A stretch of DNA of 6,392 bases from Flavobacteriaceae bacterium. GTDB lineage: Bacteria > Bacteroidota > Bacteroidia > Flavobacteriales > Flavobacteriaceae. The stretch covers positions 1-6,392 of the forward strand of contig JABDMQ010000398.1 of NCBI GenBank assembly GCA_013001365.1. The letters are read 5' to 3'. The notes beneath the pieces were generated by a model. That model was given only the letters and a program-made list of their open reading frames with translations, searched no databases and was not told where the DNA came from. Shown here in pieces: positions 1 to 6,351 of this stretch; the first letter of the stretch is position 1; the number at the start of each line of letters is the position of its first letter. Position numbers and translations under genes: made by a program.

Positions 1-263
1 GATTCAATGACCCTAATGGGAATTTTGATGGCAATCTTAACTATGATTTTGAAAATACTGTCTTCTACCAAAATATACTTACCGAAGGCAATCCTGATTT
101 CAAGGACCCTTCAGAAAATCAACTCATCATTGGGCAAGAATCCGCTGTTGAAGGTCTAGGAAATCTAAGTGCTGCTGCATTAGTACCGCTAGATATCCTT
201 GGTGTATCAAGAGTTAGTACTCCTGACCTAGGAGCATATCAAAGCATAATTTTTGAAGACTAG
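1..263 (+). CDS. 3' end of a secreted beta-helix-type protein (choice-of-anchor-Q-like C-terminus)
   Basis: An open frame enters from the left edge (first full codon at position 3) and runs 86 codons to TAG at 261-263. The 5' part is outside the window. The visible end is rich in Asn, Asp and Gly (FNDPNGNFDGNLNYDFENT), then reads NPDFKDPSENQLIIGQESA and finishes with PLDILGVSRVSTPDLGAYQ before a short acidic tail. The 'D-hLG--R----PDLGAY' ending is the signature seen at the C-terminus of secreted right-handed parallel beta-helix (pectate-lyase-fold-like) proteins carrying a choice-of-anchor Q region. The 'G..SA..GLGN' segment just before it also fits the last helix turns of that family. I infer a secreted or surface protein. 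No enzymatic residues can be judged from this fragment, and no type IX sorting domain is visible after the motif. The stop lies 2 bp from the stop of convergent glyA. Confidence 0.75.
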   Translation, partial: FNDPNGNFDGNLNYDFENTVFYQNILTEGNPDFKDPSENQLIIGQESAVEGLGNLSAAALVPLDILGVSRVSTPDLGAYQSIIFED

Positions 264-265
264 GA

Positions 266-1552
266 TTAGGCCAAAGTTGTGCTGGCAAACAAGGGTCTGT
301 CCTGCATCATCGCATTGACTTTATGGCCAATTGCTTTTAATTTATCTTCATTCTCATAGTTCATAAGGGCTTCGTCAATCAATGCGACAATTCCCTCCAT
401 GTCCGATTCTATAAGTCCTCTAGTGGTAATCGCTGGCGTTCCAACTCGTATACCTGAAGTAACAAATGGGCTTTTATCATCAAATGGCACCATGTTCTTA
501 TTAACAGTGATCTCAGCTACACCTAAGGCATTCTCAGCATCTTTACCAGTAATGTCCTTGTTTCTTAGGTCAATCAGCATCATATGGTTGTCTGTTCCAC
601 CAGAAATCAAATGGTACCCCCTTTTAACAAAGGCTTGGGCCATCGCATCAGCATTCTTCTTGACCTGTAATATGTAATGCATGAATTCATCAGTCAGGGC
701 TTCGCCAAATGCAATGGCCTTGGCAGCTATAATATGCTCCAAAGGCCCTCCTTGGTTTCCTGGAAAGACCGCTGAATCCAATAACGAAGACATTTTCTTC
801 AAGTTGCCATTCTTCAATTTCAATCCAAATGGATTTTCGAAATCCTTACCGATCATGATCATTCCTCCACGTGGTCCTCGTAATGTCTTATGAGTGGTCG
901 TCGTAACGATATGGCAATGAGGCAAGGGATCGTTCAAGATACCTTTTGCAATTAATCCAGCAGGATGTGAAATATCTGCCAATAATAAGGCACCAACCTT
1001 ATCTGCTACTTCCCTGAATCTTTTGAAATCTATATCGCGAGAATAAGCAGAAGCTCCAGCAATGATCATCTGTGGCTTTTCCTTAATGGCTATCTCCTCA
1101 AGTTTATCGTAATCAATCATGCCAGTGGTTTCCTCTACGCCGTAAAAAACAGGATTATATAATTTTCCAGAGAAATTAACTGGAGATCCATGGGTTAAAT
1201 GACCTCCGTGAGATAAGTCAAATCCGAGGATCTTATCACCAGGCTTCAAACATGCGGCAAAAACTGCTGTGTTGGCCTGACTCCCTGAATGTGGCTGTAC
1301 ATTGGCCCACTCTGCCCCAAATAAGGTCTTTGCTCTTTCGATAGCAATGGTCTCTACTTCATCTACGACTGCGCATCCGCCATAATAACGTTTACCTGGA
1401 TACCCTTCTGCATATTTATTAGTGAGCACGGAGCCTGCCGCTTCCATGACCTGTTCACTTACAAAATTTTCGGACGCAATCAGCTCAATACCATTTAGTT
1501 GCCTCTCCTTTTCTGCTTGAATCAATTCGAATATTTGTTCGTCTCTTTGCAT
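266..1552 (-). CDS. glyA: serine hydroxymethyltransferase (GlyA)
   Basis: This cytosolic PLP enzyme interconverts serine plus tetrahydrofolate with glycine plus 5,10-methylene-tetrahydrofolate, the main source of one-carbon units. The 428-residue product is full length; bacterial enzymes are about 415-430. Visible motifs are ELIASEN near 23-29, TNKYAEGYPGKRYYGG at 44-59 (cofactor/substrate site across the dimer, with Glu49 and Tyr57), HSGSQAN at 88-94, SHGGHLTHGSP at 114-124, the PLP-ring-binding ADISHPAGL (Asp193, His196), VTTTTHKTLRGPRGG with the Schiff-base Lys222, and SGIRVGTPA with the carboxylate-binding Arg369. An insertion at about 240-260 (NPFGLK...MSSLLDS) is typical of Bacteroidota enzymes. 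The ATG at 1550-1552 gives the normal N-terminus. No Shine-Dalgarno site is seen, as is usual in this phylum. The gene is divergent from fahA and ends in TAA 2 bp from the convergent upstream gene. No key residue is missing. Confidence 0.98.
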   Translation of the reverse strand: MQRDEQIFELIQAEKERQLNGIELIASENFVSEQVMEAAGSVLTNKYAEGYPGKRYYGGCAVVDEVETIAIERAKTLFGAEWANVQPHSGSQANTAVFAACLKPGDKILGFDLSHGGHLTHGSPVNFSGKLYNPVFYGVEETTGMIDYDKLEEIAIKEKPQMIIAGASAYSRDIDFKRFREVADKVGALLLADISHPAGLIAKGILNDPLPHCHIVTTTTHKTLRGPRGGMIMIGKDFENPFGLKLKNGNLKKMSSLLDSAVFPGNQGGPLEHIIAAKAIAFGEALTDEFMHYILQVKKNADAMAQAFVKRGYHLISGGTDNHMMLIDLRNKDITGKDAENALGVAEITVNKNMVPFDDKSPFVTSGIRVGTPAITTRGLIESDMEGIVALIDEALMNYENEDKLKAIGHKVNAMMQDRPLFASTTLA

Positions 1553-1579
1553 AAAATCTTACTATGTTAGAATAAGTAT

Positions 1580-1613
1580 CAAAAATAATAAATACATTAG
1601 TGTAAAATGTCAA
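1580..1613 (-). promoter_or_regulatory. candidate glyA promoter (Bacteroidota type)
   Basis: Read on the minus strand, TTGACA (1613-1608) is followed after 20 bp by TATTTTTG (1587-1580). The latter fits the Bacteroidota -7 consensus TAnnTTTG, and the TTG-to-TA spacing of 23 bp is at the upper end of the range known for Flavobacterium/Bacteroides primary-sigma promoters. The -7 box lies about 28 nt upstream of the glyA ATG, a sensible leader length. A 12-bp near-palindrome (1593-1604, TACA-TTAG-TGTA) lies between the two boxes and could be an operator, but in such AT-rich DNA this may be chance. The assignment rests on motif and position only. Confidence 0.45.
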
Positions 1614-1662
1614 AAAACATATATTTACATAGAATTTAATAACAACTAATCAACAATCGATC

Positions 1663-2955
1663 ATGCCTAATTTTGCAAATAATCCAGACCGCACTTCTTG
1701 GCTTCATGTAGGCAAGAGTTCTGATTTTCCGATACAGAATATTCCATTTGGGGTATTCTTGACCAGAGATGATATAATTACCATAGGTACACGTATCGGT
1801 GATACAGCAATCGACCTAGGAGCCTTGCATCAATTAGGCTATTTCAAGGACATCCCATTGACCGATGACATTTTCTTGCAGGACTCCTTGAACGATTTCA
1901 TTGCGGATGGGCGAAAGACTTGGCGACTGGTGCGTAATCGTATTGCAGAAATATTCGATAAGAACGATACATCTTTAAAGCACAATACCAAGCATAAGGA
2001 AATAGTCCTTTTCCGTTTGGATGAAATTGAAATGCAATTACCAGTTCATATTGGTGATTACACTGATTTTTATGCGAGCATAGAGCATGCTACCAATGTC
2101 GGCACTATGTTTAGAGGCAAGGAAAATGCACTTATGCCTAACTGGTTACATATGCCTGTTGGATATCATGGTAGGAGTTCTTCCATTATTCCTTCAGGGA
2201 TTCCAATTCATCGACCGCAAGGACAAACATTACCAGCTGATTCTGATACGCCGATTTTTGGTCCTTCTAAATTGGTGGATTTTGAATTGGAAATGGCTTT
2301 TATTACTACAGACGCCAATGATCTGGGTGAACCGATTCCCATTGATGAGGTAGAAGACTATATTTTTGGATTAGTCCTTTTTAACGATTGGAGTGCACGC
2401 GATATACAGAAATGGGAATATGTCCCACTAGGCCCATTCCTTGGAAAGAATTTCGCTTCTACTATTTCTCCATGGATCGTAACCCTAGATGCTCTGGAAC
2501 CTTTTAGAGTGGAAAGTCCAAAACCAAAAAAGAAACAATTGCCTTATTTGCAATACAAAGGCAAGAAAAGCTTTGATATTAATCTAGAAGTGGCCATACG
2601 TCCAAAAGGACATAAAGAGACTACGGTTTGCAAGTCCAACTTCAAACACATGTACTGGAACATGGCACAGCAATTGGCGCATCATACCGTAAATGGATGT
2701 CCTGTAAATTCTGGTGACATGATGGGTAGCGGAACGATTTCTGGACCAACTCCCGATTCCTATGGGTCTATGCTTGAATTAACATGGCGAGGCGAGAATC
2801 CGATCAAAATGAAAGATGGTTCTGAACGAAAATTCATAAACGATCATGATACGGTCATCATGCGTGGGTTTTGTAAGAACGATGATGTTCGTATCGGATT
2901 TGGTGAGGTGTCCACCCAATTACTTCCTGTATTCAAACCTCATAGGAAAAACTAA
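1663..2955 (+). CDS. fahA: fumarylacetoacetase (fumarylacetoacetate hydrolase)
   Basis: It hydrolyses 4-fumarylacetoacetate to fumarate and acetoacetate, the last step of the homogentisate route of tyrosine/phenylalanine breakdown, in the cytoplasm. The product has 430 residues, close to the usual 420-435. The small N-terminal SH3-like domain is about 1-125 (DFPIQNIPFGVF at 21-32) and the catalytic FAH fold is about 130-425. Residues equivalent to the characterised mouse enzyme are all present: metal ligands Asp135 (YTDF), Glu208 and Glu210 (FELE) and Asp242 (NDWSARD); catalytic His142 (EHATNVG); substrate-contact Tyr137, Arg151, Gln249, Tyr253 and Lys262; Thr358 (SGTISGP) and Glu372 (LELTW). 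These are alignments by eye. The ATG at 1663 is chosen because the resulting N-terminus is family-like; the leader is AT-rich without a Shine-Dalgarno site. It is transcribed alone, since a terminator follows at 2976. Other genes of the pathway (hmgA, hppD) are not in the window. Confidence 0.97.
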   Translation: MPNFANNPDRTSWLHVGKSSDFPIQNIPFGVFLTRDDIITIGTRIGDTAIDLGALHQLGYFKDIPLTDDIFLQDSLNDFIADGRKTWRLVRNRIAEIFDKNDTSLKHNTKHKEIVLFRLDEIEMQLPVHIGDYTDFYASIEHATNVGTMFRGKENALMPNWLHMPVGYHGRSSSIIPSGIPIHRPQGQTLPADSDTPIFGPSKLVDFELEMAFITTDANDLGEPIPIDEVEDYIFGLVLFNDWSARDIQKWEYVPLGPFLGKNFASTISPWIVTLDALEPFRVESPKPKKKQLPYLQYKGKKSFDINLEVAIRPKGHKETTVCKSNFKHMYWNMAQQLAHHTVNGCPVNSGDMMGSGTISGPTPDSYGSMLELTWRGENPIKMKDGSERKFINDHDTVIMRGFCKNDDVRIGFGEVSTQLLPVFKPHRKN

Positions 2956-2975
2956 GGAATTCTTACCATTCGTCG

Positions 2976-3013
2976 AAAAAACCTTGATTCTCAGCTGAGT
3001 TAAGGGTTTTTTT
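2976..3013 (+). terminator. rho-independent terminator after fahA
   Basis: Twenty nucleotides after the fahA stop, CCTTGA (2982-2987) pairs with TTAAGG (3000-3005, one G-T wobble). This encloses a second short stem made by the palindrome CTCAGCTGAG (2990-2999), with a 2-nt bulge. A run of seven T follows (3007-3013), and six A precede the stem (2976-2981), so the A and T runs can extend the stem with one bulged G (3006). The A run means weak termination from the opposite strand is also possible, although no minus-strand gene approaches here. Confidence 0.8.
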
Positions 3014-3014
3014 C

Positions 3015-3022
3015 TAGTTTTG
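3015..3022 (+). promoter_or_regulatory. candidate -7 box for the lipoprotein gene
   Basis: TAGTTTTG matches the Bacteroidota -7 consensus TAnnTTTG exactly and lies 44 nt upstream of the lipoprotein ATG. It begins one base after the T run of the fahA terminator. No TTG lies within the usual 17-23 bp upstream; the nearest is at 2984-2986, 28 bp away and inside the terminator stem. This is therefore only a partial promoter match. A promoter is expected in this 111-bp gap because the terminator separates the two genes. Confidence 0.3.
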
Positions 3023-3066
3023 GCATCATACTTGGATTATTACCCAAATAACCAAAACCTACAATT

Positions 3067-4248
3067 ATGAAAAGACTATTACTTTTTTCGGTAATGCTTA
3101 TGCTACTTGCAGGATGCAGTAGTAAAAAGCAGATTGAGCAGGAGCTCAGAACAGGTAATTATGATCAAGCTGTTAGCAGTGCGTTAAGGCAACTGCAGTC
3201 TAGAAAGACTGAGAAGCGTAAATCGAAGTTCATTGGAATCCTAAAGGAAAGCTATACTAGGGTTACCAATCGCGACCTTGATGATATCGCATTCCTAAAG
3301 AAAGATGGTAATCCTGCGAATTGGGTCAGGATATTTGAAATGTATGCAACACTAGATGCACGACAACGAGCTATCGAACCTGTTTTACCGCTCTATATCA
3401 AAGGTCGCGAGGTGCCATTCACCTTTTACGATTATACGTCTGATATGATAGCGAGCAAGGAAAAAGCTTCAGAATTCTTGTATGGCAATGCCCAAGGACT
3501 TCTAGAATCAACAAACAAGTTCGATATAAGAAAAGCATTCCATGACCTTGAACATCTTGAAAGGATCAATCCTAACTATAAGAACACCCAAGATTTGATG
3601 CAGATAGCACTTGAAAAAGGACGGGATTATGTCATGGTATCGATTGAAAATCAATCCTACCAAATTATTCCAAGTAGATTGGAAGAAGACCTATTGGACT
3701 TTGACACATACGGATTAGACGACCTTTGGACTGTCTATCATTCGGAAGCAGATACAGATTTCGATTATGACTTTGCCATGCAATTACAATTAAGACAGAT
3801 CAACATCTCTCCTGAAAGGATCAATGAAAGACAGGTTTTGAGGGAAAAAGAGATCGTTGACGGTTGGGAGTACCAACTGGACCAGAATGGCAATGTCATG
3901 CAGGACAGTTTGGGAAATGACATCAAAATAGATAAGATCGTGAGGGTTCGAGCTAGATTGTTTGAAGTTACACAAACAAAGGCCGCGCAAGTGGTTGGTA
4001 AAGTTGTATATAGTGACTTAAGAACAAATCAATTGCTTGACACATTCACCATAGACAGTGAATTCATTTTCGAGAATCTCTTTGCAAGGTCAAGAGGTGA
4101 CAGAAGAGCTCTGGATTCTCGCGATATACAATTGTTGAATCAAAGAGAGGTTCCTTTTCCTAGCGACTCACAAATGGTCTACGATACTGGTGAAGACCTG
4201 AAATTCAAACTAAAGCGGATTATAAACGATCATAGTTTTAGAGGATAG
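3067..4248 (+). CDS. lipoprotein of unknown function with TPR-like N-terminal and beta-rich C-terminal parts
   Basis: I do not recognise a named family with certainty. The 393-residue product starts with a lipoprotein signal: MKR, a hydrophobic stretch, and lipobox LLAGC with Cys17 as the predicted lipidated residue. The +2 residue is Ser, and the K-plus-acidic surface-export signal known for Bacteroidota lipoproteins is not evident, so periplasmic-side anchoring in the outer membrane is my inference. Residues 21-185 are helical and charged, with TPR-like segments (TGNYDQAVSSALRQLQ at 29-44; KAFHDLEHLERINPNY at 156-171). Residues about 188-390 look beta-rich. They include a hydrophilic Gly/Asn/Asp loop at 271-290 (DQNGNVMQDSLGND), a segment with alternating polar and hydrophobic residues (VRVRARLFEVTQTKAAQVVGKV) and a conserved-looking SEFIFENLFARSRGDRRAL. 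The gene sits alone between two terminators. The CHASE2 gene begins 142 bp downstream, which may be coincidental. No catalytic motif is visible. Confidence 0.9.
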   Translation: MKRLLLFSVMLMLLAGCSSKKQIEQELRTGNYDQAVSSALRQLQSRKTEKRKSKFIGILKESYTRVTNRDLDDIAFLKKDGNPANWVRIFEMYATLDARQRAIEPVLPLYIKGREVPFTFYDYTSDMIASKEKASEFLYGNAQGLLESTNKFDIRKAFHDLEHLERINPNYKNTQDLMQIALEKGRDYVMVSIENQSYQIIPSRLEEDLLDFDTYGLDDLWTVYHSEADTDFDYDFAMQLQLRQINISPERINERQVLREKEIVDGWEYQLDQNGNVMQDSLGNDIKIDKIVRVRARLFEVTQTKAAQVVGKVVYSDLRTNQLLDTFTIDSEFIFENLFARSRGDRRALDSRDIQLLNQREVPFPSDSQMVYDTGEDLKFKLKRIINDHSFRG

Positions 4249-4250
4249 AT

Positions 4251-4281
4251 AAAAACTCCCAAAGTAATTTGGGAGTTTTTT
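4251..4281 (+). terminator. strong rho-independent terminator after the lipoprotein gene
   Basis: A perfect 13-bp stem (4251-4263 with 4268-4280; core ACTCCCAAA / TTTGGGAGT) closes on a GTAA tetraloop. It starts 2 nt after the TAG stop. The 3' arm ends in a six-T run (4276-4281) and the 5' arm starts with five A, so the structure could work in both directions. It should insulate the lipoprotein transcript from the downstream CHASE2 unit. Confidence 0.92.
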
Positions 4282-4342
4282 ATTACAATTAATTGAAAAG
4301 TCATCAAAAGAAACTATCCCCTTCGAACACTGTTTGGGTGAA

Positions 4343-4373
4343 TTGAATTTTAGATTTTTAATCTGTATCTTTC
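4343..4373 (+). promoter_or_regulatory. candidate promoter of the CHASE2/FecR-like unit
   Basis: TTG at 4343-4345 is followed after 20 bp by TATCTTTC (4366-4373), one mismatch from TAnnTTTG, and the spacing is typical for Bacteroidota. It would give a very short leader (about 10 nt) before the ATG at 4391. The spacer contains a small perfect inverted repeat (AGATT-TTT-AATCT, 4352-4364) that might bind a regulator. A promoter somewhere in 4282-4390 is required by the strong terminator upstream; the exact site is uncertain. Confidence 0.3.
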
Positions 4374-4390
4374 AACTACTTAATCAGTCA

Positions 4391-5566
4391 ATGAAAAAAA
4401 AGACCAAGCTATTAATCAGGGATGCGTTCTTTTCAACGCTCCTGTCCTGTTTACTTATTTTGCTTTTGGCTTTATTATTAAGCTTAAGGTTTTTTAATCC
4501 CTTGCATAAAGCATTTACTGACTTTAGCTTTTTGGATGTATTTTACTCTGAAAGTTTCCAAGGCACGGATAAGATCAATCCTCAAATCATTCTTGTTAAT
4601 GTTGGAGATTCAGATCGTAGCGCTATTGCCAAAGGGCTTCAAGCCATTCTAAAGGAAGATCCCAGAACAGTTGGAGTTGACATAATCTTCAAGGAAAGAA
4701 AAGATAATGTACAAGCCGATTCTTTGCTGGCGTCTTTATTAGTTAATGACTCTGTTGTAACATCCTTCAATATTGTTGAGGATATTGAAGAACATAATCA
4801 TCCCTATTTCGGAAACAATGAGAATGCAGGTTATGTAAATTTTAATTTCGACGAAGATGTGACCGTCATCAGGGAATTCATAGGTCATGATGCAAGAGGC
4901 AATCGAGAGAGACTGTCGTTTGCCAACCAAATTACCAAACATGCTTTAAAGGAAAAATGGCAATCCTTAAATTATAATGAAAAACTGAGAAAATCTCAGG
5001 TCATTAAATTTCAAGGGGCATATGATGCATTCATACATATGGATTTGGATGATATAAAGGAATCTAGCAATCCGGTTTTCAAGGACAAGATCGTTATCTT
5101 GGGTTATTTAGGTAGTCCTACTGGTTACGAAAAGGACATACTCGACAAATATTTCACCCCTCTAAATCAATATTCTACAGGGAGAAGTGATGCCGATATG
5201 TTCGGGACCACCATACATGCCAATATCATTAACATGCTTATCACCAAGGATTTCATGCTGAAGATATCCAATTTTTGGTTGGCAGTCATCACGTTCCTGG
5301 TCATGTTTTTTTCAACAATGTTCTATATGAAGATCAATCGGAAATATAAAGTAAGCTATCGCACTAGAAAACGGATTTATCAGTTCATTACTTGTGTATT
5401 TGTTTTGCTGTTCTCCTTTTGGTTGTTCCGTTTGGATGTGGTCTTGAAACCATCCTTGATTATTGTTGGTATTATTCTTGCTGGTAGTTACTTCAAGTAC
5501 TATAAACACCTTACTCGCTATTTAAAAACCAAATCCAATAGAAAATGGAAAACTTACCTGAAATAA
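4391..5566 (+). CDS. CHASE2-domain membrane protein without an output domain
   Basis: The 391-residue product has one N-terminal membrane helix (about 12-34), a periplasmic domain (about 35-290), three closely spaced C-terminal helices (about 293-313, 328-346, 350-369) and a short basic tail. Basic residues at the N-terminus, in the 314-327 loop and in the tail place all three in the cytoplasm. This one-plus-three layout is that of CHASE2 sensors. CHASE2-type motifs seen are RTVGVDIIF at 92-100, AGYVNFNFDEDVTVIREF at 146-163, RLSFANQITKHA at 174-185, FKDKIVILGYLG at 230-241, and DKYFTPL...DMFGTTIHANIINMLI at 252-284. In CHASE2 receptors a cyclase, kinase or GGDEF domain normally follows the last helix; here only about 22 basic residues remain, so any output must act through a partner. 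I chose ATG 4391 over the in-frame TTG at 4334 because it puts MKKKTK directly before the first helix. The last 22 bp overlap the next gene, suggesting translational coupling. The ligand is unknown. Confidence 0.9.
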   Translation: MKKKTKLLIRDAFFSTLLSCLLILLLALLLSLRFFNPLHKAFTDFSFLDVFYSESFQGTDKINPQIILVNVGDSDRSAIAKGLQAILKEDPRTVGVDIIFKERKDNVQADSLLASLLVNDSVVTSFNIVEDIEEHNHPYFGNNENAGYVNFNFDEDVTVIREFIGHDARGNRERLSFANQITKHALKEKWQSLNYNEKLRKSQVIKFQGAYDAFIHMDLDDIKESSNPVFKDKIVILGYLGSPTGYEKDILDKYFTPLNQYSTGRSDADMFGTTIHANIINMLITKDFMLKISNFWLAVITFLVMFFSTMFYMKINRKYKVSYRTRKRIYQFITCVFVLLFSFWLFRLDVVLKPSLIIVGIILAGSYFKYYKHLTRYLKTKSNRKWKTYLK

Positions 5567-6351
5567 TCCGAAGACACCTTGTTCTAATGGTTATATGGTT
5601 TATTCCATTAGGTGTATTTTCACAGCAGGAATTCATTGTTTACAAGGTAAAGGGAGAGCCTTACTTAAAAATCAATGATTCCGTTCAATCCGTTACAAAA
5701 GGAAGCGTTATAGATGAAGCAGCTACATTGATCATGAAACGTGATGACGAGTTGCATTATATCGATAGTAAAGGTGATATCTATGAACTCTACGAGACCG
5801 GATCCTTTAATTATCAAGCTTTACAAAAAAGAACAGCCTTTAAGGAAAACACATCCTTCATGAGGAACTTATTCAGTTATGTCTGGAAAGAGCTAACTTA
5901 TAATATGGCGTCACGCAACAACAAAAGTGGTGTTGTATATCGTGGAGATGCTCTTGTCCTGATGCGTTATCCAGCAGATAGCATTTCAATTTACAGCAAC
6001 AACATTAGATTCGAATGGGAACCTATAGAGAATAAGGAAAAGGATTATTTCTTTATCCTACGAGAAGTCAATGGCGATACTAAAACGGTCATTGGAACTC
6101 CTTCAACCTCCTTGGCATTGACAACGGACAATATTTTGTTGCGTAAAGGACATGATTACGAATGGACCATTTCTGAAACCAAATACCCAGATTCTAAAAC
6201 GCGTTATTATAGTTTTAAATTAGGAACTGACGATGACTTTAAAACTAAAGCAGCGGATATCAAGCAAATATCCTTAACCCTGAAAAAACTCGGGTTTACA
6301 AAAGCAGAGATAAGGGAGGCTATTTGTCAAGACTATAAAATCTGCTACTAA
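5545..6351 (+). CDS. exported FecR-like protein paired with the CHASE2 protein
   Basis: The 268-residue product begins inside the end of the CHASE2 gene (22-bp overlap, different frame). A signal peptide is visible: basic IIRRH at 7-11, hydrophobic LVLMVIWFIPLGVF, and a likely cleavage after VFS at 26, leaving QQEF. Residues about 30-95 (VYKVKGEPYLKINDSVQSVTKGSVI ... MKRDDELHYIDSKGDIYELYETGSF, quoted in two parts) have the spacing of a FecR-type beta-domain: a short 'V..V.G' strand, a 'KG..I' turn, then a 'L..D..G..Y.L' strand. Residues about 150-225 (NNIRFEWEPIENKEKDYFFI ... GHDYEWTISE) resemble an Fn3-like beta-sandwich, as often follows periplasmic FecR domains. The last 40 residues (AADIKQISLTLKKLGFTKAE) form a probable helical hairpin with Cys261 and Cys267. 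FecR-like and CHASE2 genes are known neighbours in other bacteria, which supports the call, but the similarity is weak and judged by eye. I infer a periplasmic or outer-membrane-side partner of the CHASE2 protein; its function is not established. Confidence 0.85.
   Translation: MENLPEIIRRHLVLMVIWFIPLGVFSQQEFIVYKVKGEPYLKINDSVQSVTKGSVIDEAATLIMKRDDELHYIDSKGDIYELYETGSFNYQALQKRTAFKENTSFMRNLFSYVWKELTYNMASRNNKSGVVYRGDALVLMRYPADSISIYSNNIRFEWEPIENKEKDYFFILREVNGDTKTVIGTPSTSLALTTDNILLRKGHDYEWTISETKYPDSKTRYYSFKLGTDDDFKTKAADIKQISLTLKKLGFTKAEIREAICQDYKICY

Noticed and set aside
399..893. Two plus-strand open frames (399-677 and 681-893) opposite glyA
   Set aside because: They are antisense shadows of the conserved glyA coding sequence, with no domain-like features and no plausible leader.
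1620..1627. TATATTTA as a possible -7 box for fahA
   Set aside because: It has one mismatch to the consensus and lacks an upstream TTG at proper spacing. A fahA promoter must exist in this gap, but I cannot place it.
1668..1675. TAATTTTG, a perfect TAnnTTTG match at the start of fahA
   Set aside because: It lies within codons 2-5 of fahA, downstream of the start codon, and no TTG is found 17-23 bp upstream. It would make a leaderless transcript lacking the N-terminus.
2087..2353. 88-codon plus-strand open frame inside fahA
   Set aside because: It is an out-of-frame shadow of the catalytic core of fahA, where all active-site residues are read in the main frame.
3790..3990. Minus-strand open frame inside the lipoprotein gene
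   Set aside because: It is short, antisense and unsupported by any motif; the plus-strand frame is a full lipoprotein.
4739..5509. Two minus-strand open frames (4739-4942, 5312-5509) inside the CHASE2 gene
   Set aside because: They are antisense shadows; the second arises from Asn/Gln-rich reading opposite a membrane-helix region.
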